From Physcia stellaris (taxonomy: Eukaryota; Ascomycota; Lecanoromycetes; Caliciales; Physciaceae): a stretch of 64,000 nt of DNA. The first letter of the stretch is position 1, and each line of letters starts with the position of its first letter. Location: positions 186,001 through 250,000 of the forward strand of contig JABSSW010000035.1 in the NCBI GenBank assembly GCA_018902385.1, written 5' to 3'. Shown one piece after another: positions 1 through 11,048 of the stretch. A program made the position numbers and the translations under genes. The notes under the pieces are model-generated. The model searched no databases and was not told the origin of the DNA. It was given only the letters and a program-made list of their open reading frames with translations.

Positions 1-854
1 TTGTCATTGATGAAGCTGATTCCCTACTTGACCGGTCCTTTGCCCCATCTACGTCAGAAATTGTCGACAAGGCAACTCCGTCTCTACGCCAGCTTATCCT
101 TTGCTCTGCGACGATACCAAGAAGTCTAGATTCTTATCTTCGGAAGAGGTTTCCCGACATAACTCGTCTCGTTACTCCCAATTTACATGCTATCCCTCGA
201 CGTGTGCAACTAGGCGTGGTAGACGTGGATAAGGATCCATATCGAGGCAACAGAAACCTCGCTTGCGCAGACACCATTTGGTCGATAGGCAAAACAGCTG
301 CAGAGCAAGTTGTCAGTCACGGTGGCGACATGGAGTCAGAACGCCTTGATATCAAGCGCATTCTGGTCTTTGTCAATGAGCGCGAGAAGACGCAGGAGGT
401 TGCGGAATTTTTGGCATCCAAGGGGATCGATGCAGTCGCATTGAATCGAGACACACCTGAGCTCCGCCAATCTCAGATCCTGAATTCTTTTACGTGCGCA
501 ACGGCAGAAAGCGTCCCTCTGGCAGTTCAGAAACCAACCCCAACACCTGGTGTCCCAAATTACAGCCCAGCAAATCGTTCCACCAATCCTCCGCCACCTC
601 CAAAACGCTCCCTTCCGAATACTAAAGTCCTTGTTAGTACGGACTTAGGGTCAAGAGGTATCGACACGGTAGCTGTCCGGCATGTGATTCTCTACGATGT
701 GCCGCATTCAACGGTTGATTTCATTCATCGACTTGGCCGGACTGGCCGAATGGGCCGACGAGGGAGGGGGATTGTTCTAGTAGGCAAGACGGACAGGAAA
801 GATGTTGTACGAGAAGTGAGGGAGGGAATGTTCAAAGGCCAAGCTCTAATCTAG
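1..854 (+). CDS. MRH4: Mitochondrial DEAD-box RNA helicase MRH4, C-terminal part (5' end outside window)
   Basis: The reading frame is open from base 3 to the stop at 852-854, giving 283 residues of a helicase whose start lies outside the window. Motif II (DEAD) is at residues 3-6 and motif III (SAT) at 35-37. The RecA-like C-terminal lobe follows, with a TDLGSRGID motif V and motif [17 protein letters not shown] near the C-terminus. The family acts in mitochondria, where yeast MRH4 assembles the large ribosomal subunit. The short gap between the DEAD motif and lobe 2 and the proline-rich insert before motif V suit MRH4-type proteins better than cytosolic DEAD helicases. The assignment to MRH4 rather than another mitochondrial helicase is inference; the targeting peptide cannot be seen. 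Confidence 0.85.
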   Translation, partial: VIDEADSLLDRSFAPSTSEIVDKATPSLRQLILCSATIPRSLDSYLRKRFPDITRLVTPNLHAIPRRVQLGVVDVDKDPYRGNRNLACADTIWSIGKTAAEQVVSHGGDMESERLDIKRILVFVNEREKTQEVAEFLASKGIDAVALNRDTPELRQSQILNSFTCATAESVPLAVQKPTPTPGVPNYSPANRSTNPPPPPKRSLPNTKVLVSTDLGSRGIDTVAVRHVILYDVPHSTVDFIHRLGRTGRMGRRGRGIVLVGKTDRKDVVREVREGMFKGQALI

Positions 855-1995
855 TATATCCGTCATATCAAGGACGATATTAGTGAAGACGAGTTCAGCT
901 TTCTTGAATAAAAAATTATTCTGTATATAAATTTTCCTTGTAGCTACCAAAAAGCTACCATTCCTTTTGATATAATTACTCAGGGCGGCTTCTTGGTTTT
1001 CGGGAGTTGGCAAAAAAAAACCAACAATAATGTCCAAAGTCGAGGAACCATCGTCGTCATGAGTTCTGCCAAATCCTAGTGTACCTAGAAGATTGCCCTT
1101 CATTAAAGTCAGTGAATGGCTTTCACACTCATGAAGTGGTGACGGCTACCCGACTTTGGGCGCTCGGGGAAAAACGCTCTCATTCCTTAGTACATCAGTT
1201 TAGGGTTGTATCAGCTGTCAGGAGCCAATGACCATTGCCGTTTGCTTACTAATCAAAATTTTGAAACCGCATATCGAATAATTATGTTACAGCTTCCGGA
1301 TAGTCCAAATAATTGAACCTCAAGATTTACCCACACAGATCCTTCATCTCCTGAAACTACCTCTGTGTACGAGAGCTTCATGAAAACCTTACAGTACTCG
1401 GTCTTCACGCCGTCAATTGGAAACATTGAGAAACCTTGATTCCGATCCGCCCGCAATCAAAGAAAATCTAGTCGGTTCTTGACTCGACATAGCAAGTTGA
1501 AAGAGTCGGAACAGTGCAGCTTTTCGGGGGGTATAAAAGATTATTATTCGATCCAGCCTACACCGAACGTTCTTCACCTCTACAGTCGTCCAAGTCAGGC
1601 CTGACCTCCTCCTACTCTGGTCCAAGATTTCAGAGCCGCCCTTGCCGCCCCGCAAAAATCGTCATATTATATTCAGCTAGCCAGAAGCCCTCCACAGTAC
1701 TTGACTTACCTATTTCGACTCCACAGCGATTTCCCTGCTGCAGACTGCTTGCAAGCCTGCGAAGCGAAGCTGGCGGACAATTGCCCTCGGCGGCGCCATA
1801 GGGTGGTGGGAGGTGGTGCTTGGGAAAGGGTGGTTCTCATATAGAGCCTAGGTATTGGAGGAAACAGACGCCCATCCCGTTTCTCATAAGTTGTCAGCTT
1901 CCCACGACTATAAAAGGGATAGCATAGATGACACAGACATCCATATTCTTTCCTTCCATAGGACTTGTCGGTAACACTGCCTTACACGCTTTGGC
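855..1995. other. Intergenic region, no gene seen
   Basis: This holds the 3' flank of the helicase and the promoter of the next gene. Short open frames here have no recognisable protein character. A second TATA-like stretch (GTATAAAAG) lies near 1531 with no convincing gene after it. Confidence 0.6.
1908..1916 (+). promoter_or_regulatory. TATA box of the gene starting at 1996
   Basis: CTATAAAAG lies about 80 nt upstream of the ATG at 1996, a normal distance for a fungal TATA promoter with a short leader. Confidence 0.55.
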
Positions 1996-3840
1996 ATGGA
2001 CTCGCAACTCGGCTTAGCCTCCAAGGAAGATCTTTGGCGATTGCAAAACGAGATGAAGAATGTCTACGCTACACAAGCAGAGCACTCAGATCGTCTTGCT
2101 CGACTTGAGCGACGCCAGGATGACGACACGCGGATGAAGTCGGTTTGGGGTACCCAGTCACCATTCCCAGGTATACTGGGTGGAACGCCTCAACAAGGTG
2201 CGGTCTCATTGTACGGCGAACTGAGCACAATACTGACACTAATACCAGAACAAGGTTACAATCCGGCGGCTGAAGCATTCAAAAACTTCGATCAGGATCA
2301 GTCCACGAATTTACTAGGAAGCCTACACCTCGATTCTGAAGATGAACCAAGGAGAGGTGCTTCACGAGCAAACAGTGTACGATTTGATGAAAAGGCTTTA
2401 CACGGACATTTTTCTCGATCTTCCACGGAATTTCTGCCTCTAAGAACTGGAAGCGCCTTTGGCAGCCATCCTCTGACTGAGCGCTCGTCATCACACAAAT
2501 CGGATGGGAGGCAAAGCTCTGCTGGGCAATCGGTTCATTCTGTGCCGTCCGCACGTGCAAACAGCTTTGGCTTCGAATCACGCCCGCTTTCCGCTACTGT
2601 AGCTCCTTTCGTTCCTCTTGGTCCACCACCAGGACTTTTTATTTTGGGGCCAGTACCATCAATAGTTCGCTGCTGGCTGACTACGAATTTTTCCAACGAC
2701 TCTCTATTGTATGCTGCTGTCTGTACCGCATCATACAAGTCCGTCTTGAGCAGGAGCCTAGTTTCAGAATTGGGCTTTGAAGACCAGATGACTAAAGATC
2801 GTGATGGGCAGCAGGTTCTCAAGATTCCAGTATACCTTCCCGAGGCTACCATACAGCAATCGTCTTCACGTTCTAACAGTCCAGCGCCCCAGCTCCCAAC
2901 AATCACCGTAGACTTCGTCATTCAGGACAGTCGATATGATTCGAATGCTCTGCAGATCTTCCTTGGATGTGATGTACTCAGAGCACGAAGTGCTGATATC
3001 CATTTCTCGTTGGATCGTTTGACGATTTTTGACGATGACCGCAACAAAATATCAATGCCTCTAGTTCGGCCAGAAAACGCCAGATTGTTCCAGACTCTAG
3101 CGACACGAAACTATGAAGCTGATGAACAACATCCAAGTACGCATGATATCATAAGCCCGAAAAATTTGGAGCAAAACGCACTGAATCAAAATCACACGGC
3201 GGCAGGAGATAATGTCAAACAACCTCAAGCCGAGGCGGAACAGCACGGCCACTTCGCGGAGAGTAGCACTGGAACTCCTCTGACCTCGTCCTCTTCTGTA
3301 ATCGTAGAGGGTCGAAAACCCTCAATTGATCAAGAGACGAGTGAGGACCAGCTTTCACTTAGTCAGACTTCTGAAAGCCTGACCAATGGCACTACTCCCG
3401 ACACGCCTACAAGAGCTGACAACGGGAGCATTTGGGGCTCTTGGAGACGCGACAGCATTCAAAATGGGAGGAGCGAGGCAGCATCAAGCATTTCGACGTC
3501 CGGTTACCAAAGAGCTGGTCGTGGGAGAGGCATGAAGGTACTCAAGCCCGCGCGACTGAACACTTCACGCTCGACATCTGCGGCTCAACCCCCTGTTGGA
3601 TTTGATGCATTACCCTCGCGTTCTTCGGATGCAAGTAAAAGAAACGGTCAAGGCTCCGATGTAGAGGGTCAAGAGAATCGCGCTTCAGCCGTTGAGCGGA
3701 AGTCATTTTCCAGTGAAGTGAAAACCCCTGTACAGTCCGCCACTCCAAAGTCGCGATCTGCCAATCCTGTAGGAGGTGCTTCAGCTTTTGGCTGGTTGAA
3801 CGCTAATCAGCAAAAACCATCCAATCAAACCGCCGAGTAA
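1996..3840 (+). CDS. Disordered fungal protein with a degenerate retropepsin-like core
   Basis: The ATG at 1996 follows a TATA box. The frame stays open for 614 codons, but a 51-nt in-frame intron at 2198-2248 is likely (donor GTGCGG, branch TACTGAC, acceptor CCAG), giving 597 residues. Residues 1-45 form a short coiled coil. A long Ser-rich disordered stretch follows, then a folded core at about 204-340, then a disordered tail. The core resembles the retropepsin fold of DDI1: a hydrophobic strand and helix pattern at the usual active-site position, then FLGCDVLRARSADIHFSLD, which parallels DDI1's [19 protein letters not shown]. Where DDI1 has catalytic D-S-G, this protein reads C-T-A (226-228), so protease activity is unlikely. 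It is a host gene of a family I believe is conserved in filamentous ascomycetes; its role is unknown to me. The fold assignment is inference from pattern. Confidence 0.8.
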   Translation: MDSQLGLASKEDLWRLQNEMKNVYATQAEHSDRLARLERRQDDDTRMKSVWGTQSPFPGILGGTPQQGAVSLYGELSTILTLIPEQGYNPAAEAFKNFDQDQSTNLLGSLHLDSEDEPRRGASRANSVRFDEKALHGHFSRSSTEFLPLRTGSAFGSHPLTERSSSHKSDGRQSSAGQSVHSVPSARANSFGFESRPLSATVAPFVPLGPPPGLFILGPVPSIVRCWLTTNFSNDSLLYAAVCTASYKSVLSRSLVSELGFEDQMTKDRDGQQVLKIPVYLPEATIQQSSSRSNSPAPQLPTITVDFVIQDSRYDSNALQIFLGCDVLRARSADIHFSLDRLTIFDDDRNKISMPLVRPENARLFQTLATRNYEADEQHPSTHDIISPKNLEQNALNQNHTAAGDNVKQPQAEAEQHGHFAESSTGTPLTSSSSVIVEGRKPSIDQETSEDQLSLSQTSESLTNGTTPDTPTRADNGSIWGSWRRDSIQNGRSEAASSISTSGYQRAGRGRGMKVLKPARLNTSRSTSAAQPPVGFDALPSRSSDASKRNGQGSDVEGQENRASAVERKSFSSEVKTPVQSATPKSRSANPVGGASAFGWLNANQQKPSNQTAE

Positions 3841-4081
3841 TGCTTCATGTTGGCAATTGCTGGCGTTGAAGTCTCTTCAGTGTGTGTGGGTGTGTGCATC
3901 TTTTGCAGTCATTGCTGTTCTAGATCCCGACATGTACAATAACGCAGTAACCACAACGGATTACAGAACAGATGGTCTCTTAGCTATCGCCAACGCTCAA
4001 CTTTGTGGCTCATTGATCAGTTTGAATTATGCGTATCTCTTTATGTAGGTCATTCTCCAAGACCAGATTTTCGTCTCCCAG

Positions 4082-5005
4082 TCACATTTTACACAGAGTC
4101 TGTACGGCATCTCTAGTGTTTTCCTTCGTCTCCTTGACCAAGCCTGCGATCGCTTTGAATCTACTTCTCATTAATGACGCGTTCTTTCAATTACGGAAAC
4201 TCTGAGAGCAGAGATACTGACTCTCCAGTCGAAGCGTCACCCATGCACTCATATAAGAAACTCTCACTTGTGGTTACGGTGGCCCCTTCTTGCCTCAGCC
4301 TGTCCAGGGCGATTCCCCGTTCGCCTTCATTACAACTACTGACACCATCGGCTAGCACGTAGACCTTGTGGCCCTCGGCTAATAGATCCAGTGCTGTCTG
4401 TAGGACGCAAATGTGCGTTTCGATTCCGACGATGGCAACCTGATAAGAACTCGACGTTGCTTCCTTGAGTTGGGATCGGAGTTCCGGAACCATCATGCTG
4501 AAAGCTGTCTTATCAACCAGAAAGTACGGAGGAGAAGTTGAAAAGAGCTCAGAACATGGAGGTCCAAGGCGTGATGCATTCTGCGTGGTTGTATACACTG
4601 GGATGGAGAGCGTCTTGCCTGCAATAGAGATAAGGCACGTATTGTCTCAGGGGAGCCAGCCACAAGTATACTTGCTTTGATCATCTTCTGGGCCGTCGAG
4701 ATACTGACATTGAACTCAGCTTACAGGCTACCAGTGGACAACGGCGGACATGTCCGAGAGACGAAAATGTAGAAGGGAATAGTAGGCTTACACTCGAGGA
4801 TATTCCCATATCGCTGGTCTGAATCGTTCTTGGATGTCGCATACGCTACTCTGCCATTAGTAAAGTATCGAAAAGATGGACGTCTCGGCGACGTACAATA
4901 GTGCTGGATTGGCTGCTCTGACCGTTAGTACGTATAGTGAGGGCCATTGAGGGAAGCGCAGTGAAAAGGCAATTGTTCACCTAATCGTCCTTTGCGTGCC
5001 ATCAT
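4082..5005 (-). CDS. Isochorismatase-family cysteine hydrolase
   Basis: Six exons are needed: 5005-4981, 4915-4897, 4848-4792, 4703-4672, 4618-4218 and 4144-4082, together 198 residues, the usual family length. All junctions keep phase and give continuous family sequence. The catalytic triad is visible as D19 (in CDIQERF), K81 (in LVDKTAF) and C115 (in GIETHICVLQT). The closest group is the eukaryotic ISOC1/ISOC2 type, found in mitochondria or cytosol; the physiological substrate of this group is not established. The start could be either of two adjacent ATGs (5005 or 5002). The last acceptor, CAG at 4145-4147, is the least certain splice site; other AGs nearby would change two to four residues. 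Exons 2 and 4 are only 19 and 32 nt, which automated gene callers may miss. Confidence 0.82.
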
Positions 5006-5386
5006 GCTCTTCGAAAATTTTCGAATCCTGATTCGGTGAACTGGAAGCTTTCGATGTGTAGCTTCTCGATTACTGTATCAATTCTCTATCCGCAATTCTT
5101 GTGTCTTCCTTGGGAAATAATCACCGAAACATTGTCTCTCCTCCTCTCCGTCTGGCCGACCCTCATCGAGACCAAAATTAGGGCTAGGGTTGCGGAGCTA
5201 ATGCAGGTACACGATGAGCTATCGCAGGAAGGCTGGCGAGGCGCGGAAGAGCTCTTTCTACCTACTGCGCCATCCCTTTTTCCCTCTTCAACCACTGTCG
5301 CTACGTTCTGCTTCTCTTTCTCAGTCATTATTCTCCCATCACTCACAGTCTCCCAACCGCCTCAAATCTCCTTCGCCAATTGAGCA
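5006..5386. other. Shared promoter region between divergent genes
   Basis: This holds the leaders of the hydrolase on the minus strand and the BTB gene on the plus strand. The part nearest the BTB start (5250-5380) is pyrimidine-rich, typical of a fungal transcription start region. No separate gene is seen. Confidence 0.5.
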
Positions 5387-6492
5387 ATGGCTGAAGTGCG
5401 CATCAATCCCGAGACTGACGAATTAGGCGACGTTGAAATGCAAGCTGGCGAAGACGATGTAGTCGAAGTCGGCGAAACGGGCGCTGACCCTGCTGATGGC
5501 GGAGCCGGCGACGACCCAGCTGAGGGGGAAGCTGCGAATCCAGCGAGGGTTACTTTCGTCGAGTGGGTGCGGCGCACAGCAATCGGGATGAAGGATGCTA
5601 ACTTGTGGATAGCTATCTCAAATCACCAATCGTGGAATTAGCCATTGGACCCTCCGGCTCACAAACAGTGCTATTCGCGCATCGCGGGCTGCTGACCAGA
5701 TCACCATGGTTCGAGCAGAACATCACCGGCGCAACTGTAGGTTGCTCCTTGACTTCTACCCGAGCTCCCACAATGTAGCCCGAGATCATGCTAATCCTCT
5801 CCCGATAGTCGAGTCGCATTGACCTCCCAGACACGGATCTCGAAGCCATGAGCTGCTTCCTCGAATACCTCTACACAGGCGAATACTTCCCGGCCAAACT
5901 CCCCAACGGCGTCCTAGCCTCCGATGCCACCACCCCCGCAATCGACGAGTCAGGCGCTCAACTGCTGAAGCACGCAAAAGTCTATACTCTAGCCGAGAAG
6001 CTTGGAGTCACTGTACGTCCCTTTTCCCCTTCTCCCTCCCTTTCATCTCTCCTCTCCTCTCCCCTCCTCTCCCCTCCCCTCCCCTCCCCTCCCCTCCCCT
6101 CCCCACCAGCACCCCAACCCTCAACCGAAAAACCCCATCTAACCTCCCCCTCCCCCAATCCCTAGGCCCTAAAATCCCTCTCCCACTCCAAAATCCACCT
6201 CGTCACCTCCTCCGCCTCGGCGGAACTCACCTACGCGCGCTACGTCTACAGCCACACCTCGCGCACGGACACCACGATCCGGCGGCCCGTGGCCTCCTTC
6301 TGGGGCCAGCGCTCGCACGTGCTGCGCCACGAGACCGAGGGCAGTTTCCGCGAAATGTGCCTCGAGTACCCGGAGTTTGCGTTCGATGTGCTTAGCTTCG
6401 TGCTTGATGCTGAGGAGAAGCGGATGAAGGTCCGGAAGCAGGCGGATGGGGAGGGGGAGCCGAAGAGTGCGCGGAAGAGGGCGAGGGGGTAG
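5387..6492 (+). CDS. BTB/POZ domain protein
   Basis: Four exons join in phase: 5387-5562, 5613-5736, 5809-6012 and 6166-6492, giving 276 residues. The N-terminal 58 residues are acidic and low-complexity. A BTB fold follows: a beta strand with AIGPSGSQTVLFAHRGLLTR, then SPWFEQN, then DLEAMSCFLEYLYTGEYF and LLKHAKVYTLAEKLGV. The C-terminal third holds a YARYVYSHT helix, a conserved EFAFDVLSFVLD stretch and a basic tail (KSARKRARG) that could be a nuclear signal. Fungal BTB proteins of this shape are mostly uncharacterised; BTB domains mediate dimerisation and cullin-3 binding, but no partner can be named here. The first intron has a clear GCTAAC branch. The third intron (153 nt) is longer because of a CT-rich repeat. 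Confidence 0.85.
6048..6104 (+). repeat. CCCCT/CTCCT microsatellite inside an intron
   Basis: A pyrimidine-only tract of CTCCT and CCCCT units fills the middle of the third intron of the BTB gene, upstream of its CCCTAG acceptor. Confidence 0.85.
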
Positions 6493-6875
6493 GTGGATGT
6501 TTTTGGGGTGGTGGTGGATAGGGGGTGCAGAGGGATGGCATCGCTGTCGTTGGCTGGTGAGGAATCGCTGGATAGAGGGAGATAGACTTCTTGGGGTTTT
6601 TTGGCGATTTATTGGCCTTGGGGCCTGATGTATCCATTAACACCTATTTGGGGGACAAAAGTCACATATAATCGCCCATGTATACTACAGCTGTGTGCCT
6701 CCTTGGTATCGAGGGGCTCGAAAAACATTCGGGATGGTTGAATATCGGATCGTTCCTTATATACAAAAGCTATACAATTTTTTATCCCTCTCTAACACTG
6801 TGCCTACCAACCGCGGCTTCAAAATGCCACGCTCCCTCAGGGCAAAAAATACACTTACTCAAAACACCGCTTTAT
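6493..6875. other. Convergent 3' flank, no gene seen
   Basis: This lies between the 3' ends of the BTB gene and the PAP2 gene. It begins G-rich (6493-6540) and then becomes mixed. No coding signal is visible. Confidence 0.5.
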
Positions 6876-8287
6876 TTACAACCGCCCTCCCTTTTGCCGA
6901 AACCTCTCCCCCGTCGACGGCACAGGCTTCTCCACCCTTAGGCCCCAAAGCAACAAATCCTCCAAGGGCAACAGTGCCAAGAAGACCTCATTGCACAGAT
7001 ACGCCAGCACCGCCACGACGCTCGCCACCAGGGCATCCATCCAGTAATGGTTCGCCGTCGCAACGATCGTCACCATGATCATGCTCGGATATCCCAAGCC
7101 AAGCGCAATGTAGAACGCCTTCCAGCCCCAGCATTTTCTAACTTCGCCCTTTTCCAGCGTACGTCGGAAGATGCCGGCGTGGTATATCATGGTGCAGCCG
7201 ATGCAGAAGGCGTACCCGAAATGCATGGACGGCATCGCAGCCAGGGAATTGACGTAATTCCCCGACATGAAAATTGAGGTTGCATTGTCGTGCCGAACGG
7301 AATCCAGGAAGCCGTATTGGGGTGGGAGAAGCCGGGGCGGCATGCAGGGATAGAGGGTGAACGTTAGGAAGGCGAAGAGATTGGTCAAGGTCAGGGTGCG
7401 TCGGATGGTGGCGAAGGTGGGGAAGGAGGGCGCGATGTAGTAGTACCACGCAATGAAGCTATGGGAAAGGGTGGGTTAGCATGAGCTAAATGTAGGCTGA
7501 GACTGTTTCGGAGATTGATGACTTACCCTACGGTGCCGGGGATGTGGATCAGGGCGTAAGCTCTGTTTAGGATTGTGAGCGCGGTTTGGTGCCCTCCCAT
7601 GAACCAGAATTGAACGCTGTGCTCCTTGATTGGAAAGAGAAAGCTCAAAGGACCGTATTGTTCAAAGTCCAGTATTTGCAATCCATGGCCCTGAGCCACA
7701 TCCCATACCTCTTCGGAAAATATACGCTGAGAAATGACCTTTGTCATGCGGTAGAAGAGGTAGGTTATGACCCAGTAAAACATCTCTATTAAGAAGGGGA
7801 ATTTCTGTAAGATTCGGCTATGGAGATTATTGGCGAATCGTGAGGTATTAGGTGTGTACATAACGTAGCCCAAGCATTTCCTCCGTTTAGGTGAGTGTTT
7901 AGGGAAAACTAGGGAGTCTTGTGGGTCGTCGTTATCATCGGAATCGTACCATAGCAAATTTTCTGAGGAACCTGCGGGGCTCCCACTGTTGAGAACATAA
8001 TCTTGGTAGCTGTCTTTTCGACTCCGAAATATTGTGATCTCCCGCCTCCTTGTCATTATCATGGCCCATGTCAAGATGCTGAGAACGATCTATGAGTGAT
8101 CAGCCATCTGTCATAGGCGAATGCTCCAGCAGAGACTCACCAGCGGTTCTCCCCATGGGGGAAGCTGGAACATGGGCTCGCTGTTCCATTCCGGCGGCAC
8201 TTCGCTGATTGTGAGGTTTCGGGCATTCCCAGCAGCAGCCAAATCGTCCACTCGCGGCACCAGCCTGCTGTAGTCGGAGATAGACAT
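6876..8287 (-). CDS. PAP2-superfamily integral membrane protein
   Basis: Three exons (8287-8141, 8089-7527, 7458-6876) join in phase to 430 residues. Membrane segments include one directly after the first junction (IVLSILTWAMIM), one near LIEMFYWVITYLF, a cluster from FIAWYYYIAPSF onward, and the last around the final motif. PAP2 signatures are present: AMPSMHFG (His about 316), corresponding to the PSxH motif, and ANHYWMDAL (His about 374, Asp about 377), corresponding to the HxxxD motif. The classical first motif (KxxxxxxRP) is not evident, as in the Aur1/inositol-phosphorylceramide-like branch. The likely role is phosphatase or transferase chemistry on lipid phosphates in an internal membrane; the substrate is unknown. 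The ATG at 8287 fits better than an in-frame alternative at 8356. Confidence 0.82.
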
Positions 8288-9851
8288 GTTTTTTTTAATA
8301 CCCTTGCACAAGCTTCGCAATTGGCTGACTACTGTTTCGTTTCTCGTAAGGCACACATTTGAACCAACAACCGGTCCGATGTGTCGCGGAAGAAAAAATG
8401 TTCTCAGTGTGAAGGCTTGCGCCCGAAAGGCATTCGAAGGATTCTCAATCCGTCTTCCAATGCCTACCTGCAGGTAGATCTTACTATGACAAAGCTATTC
8501 ACAGACAAGGGGAAAAATTATTGTAAAGACAGGGGCGGCGGTAAGTGATGTTGTTGTGAGGCGATGACGATATCGGGATAACGACGTCACTCAAGCGCTG
8601 CGACGACGCACGATTGGCTTGATAGAGGGAGAGTGGAGGGAAAAGGCGATGTATTAGAGGAATGGATTAATTATCATTAAAAGGAGCAATTATTGGAGGA
8701 GATGAAAATTCAATACTTAATGACGGCACTTTCTCAATATGGGATTGTCTCAATATAGATATAGGAGTCGGCACAATCGGAGACCGGGATAGGGTCTCCG
8801 GGAATAACCGGGATACAATCCTCCCGTAAGGCTGACGAGGCTGAATCTTCACGGACCCCGGGAGATGATTCCGCTGCCAAGACCTGGATGATGAAATTTC
8901 TTCTTTGCGATTTTTCTTCACCGTAACAGCACCAATCCTTATCGTCAATGCTTCAATCACTCCCATCAGTATATTGATCATCATACGGTGCTGAGAATCA
9001 TGACACGCAGTCTTTTTTCGCTAGCGGTACCTTCTATATTCCAACGATGTACCGTTAGATAGATACTGCGCAAATCCATCAGTACGATTCGGAGTAGTGG
9101 TTTGCAGATAAATTCCTTACCAAAGTATCTCGATCGTACTCATTTGATGTAAGATTTTATTTAGTGAGAGGGAGAGCTTGCTGCGACGAATGTAGCTAGT
9201 TCTAGGGTGATTCATCGACTTTCCAAGTACATGTATGGACGTGATTTCTTCATCAAGCATATAGCATGACTTGCTTTGTATCACAAACACTAGGACACTA
9301 TTTCAATCATCAAGGTGCAGATGGAGACTGCCCTATCTGTTAAAGCCATCTGTGATCCCATTGCTGAATCCCACTCAACGCTGCTAGTGACGTACAAAGC
9401 TGGTGGACTTTTATACCCCCCCAAACCGGGAACATTTATCTTCCTCCCCCTCTCCGTTCCCATATCCTAATCTACTCCGCTCCCCCTAATCTTTCCCATC
9501 GACACGAGAGGCCCATTTCCCATATACCAGCTTTTCGACCCATGCAATCCGAGGCAGTCGCACAGAGACTGCTGGAAGACTGCCATATGCCTCATAATAG
9601 GGTGAGCCCAATAGCCCGTGACGTCCCGAAAAAATTTCGCCGTGTTTCAGAAGATCTCAGTTTTGTCGTCGAGTCGTGTCTGGCCGTCGAGCCGTGTCTA
9701 AACACCTAAGATCGACTACGATAGTCCGTAGATTTTTCATCGGAAAACGGTTCTTTTTCTTCCGCGCCCAAGTTCCGAAAAGTATACTTATTGTTTTGCT
9801 TTTGATGTTCTACAAAAGCGCTCCTTGTCTGTGAATAGTGAAGTGTTCTTC
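8288..9851. other. Gene-poor intergenic region
   Basis: The first 350 bases are the promoter side of the PAP2 gene, with an inverted CCAAT box (CGATTGG) near 8610 and an ACGTCA site near 8583. The rest is AT-rich with short open frames lacking protein character. No repeat family is evident. Confidence 0.5.
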
Positions 9852-10302
9852 TCATCTTACCCCTTCCGCTTTTCCCGTGATGGTACATCTCTCTTCGCCA
9901 ATGTCACGTAGGTCGAAGCATGCAGTGATATGGTGAAACTGGGCGCTATGCTTTTTGAGAGCTGAATCCTGGCCGCCGTCTGGATATAATGGAAGACGAA
10001 AGCGATGTCGGCCATGAAAGGCCAGAGATGCTTCTAAGTGAGTAGCTTCATCTGACACGCAGCAAGATCACGTTTGGCCTATTCCGGGACCCAAAGCCAT
10101 CCAGGTCATTTGCCTCGCGACCTTGCCGCTGACCACAGCTTGCTCTCTCCATCGCTGCCTTCTCCCAGCCTTGAGGCTCCCGAATAACATCGTAGCTGTT
10201 CACGAGGCATAGATCGTAGATCTCCTCACGGACTTCTCTCGGTAGCTTGAAGAAGTGAGACATCATCAGTTGATCTGCTGGAGAGTAAGCGAGATGCATC
10301 AC
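9852..10302 (-). pseudogene. F-box-like/2EXR-type hypothetical protein, apparently frame-broken
   Basis: On the minus strand from 10302 a frame encodes HFFKLPREVREEIYDLCLV, the typical opening of the large fungal family of F-box-like proteins with an LPxEIRxxIY motif. That frame closes just after VILLRV. A second frame overlapping at 10048-10058 continues the family pattern (VSDEATHLEASLAFHGRHRF). The two parts are contiguous and need a one-base step, with no room for an intron, so I read this as a decayed host gene or a sequence error. A GTAAGA donor follows at about 9862, so a further exon may have existed. No later exon could be identified. The function of the family is poorly known. Confidence 0.4.
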
Positions 10303-11048
10303 CGGTGTGCAGTCATACCTATTGATGTCGGATCAAAACATGTGACATACCGTTCAATATTGACGGCAATCCAGTTGGTGAGTTCCGTTTTTTCTGAAAA
10401 GGTGTTGCACGTCCTCACACTTTAGCAGGTTCTCCATCGACAATAGATAGATCGTTACTTTCCTAAAAACGAGGCTATCGAGGTATCTAGCTTGATATGC
10501 TTCCATCAATCTCAATATATTACAGGAAGAATCAATGCCAAATAAACTGAAAGCGCAAAATAAGGCTTTACACTGGTGTCAAAGCAATTCAGAGTAGTGT
10601 TGGAAGGCTGGTAGCGGAAAATGTTATGCCAAATCAGGAGATTGATGATTGACCTCTTGTGAGGTGGGAGTGGTTTAGTTCGGAAGCTGTTGATTTCCTT
10701 TCGGCGGTTTCCTGGGCTATTCACAAATGCAACAGTCGTCTCTTAATACGAGGTTCTGTGGTTGTTGAGTCCACCCGAGTGGTCAGGATCGTGACACCAC
10801 TATTATGTTACATGTCTACAAGAGCTCCTCAGGACTATGTTAATCCATACCCACTGCCACGGGGATTCCATGCCGATTTAATTCTTCCGGATCGCCTGAA
10901 AGCTCCTTTAAAGCATCTTGACTATATCGAACGCCGGTGTAATGCTTCATGTTGCTGATTCAATCAATGGATGGTGAATACAAATATGCAACTCCGGGTA
11001 TTTGCCTCATCTAAAATTGAAAATTGCTGTCGTGAATGTCACTTTAGA
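10303..11048. other. Intergenic region, no gene seen
   Basis: AT-rich sequence upstream of the F-box-like relic and downstream of MTR10. Short open frames only. Confidence 0.5.

Noticed and set aside
1996-3840. Retropepsin-like core as a retroelement fragment
   Set aside because: No reverse transcriptase, gag-like sequence or terminal repeats nearby; the gene has its own TATA box, a likely intron and host-type disordered flanks, so it is a host gene.
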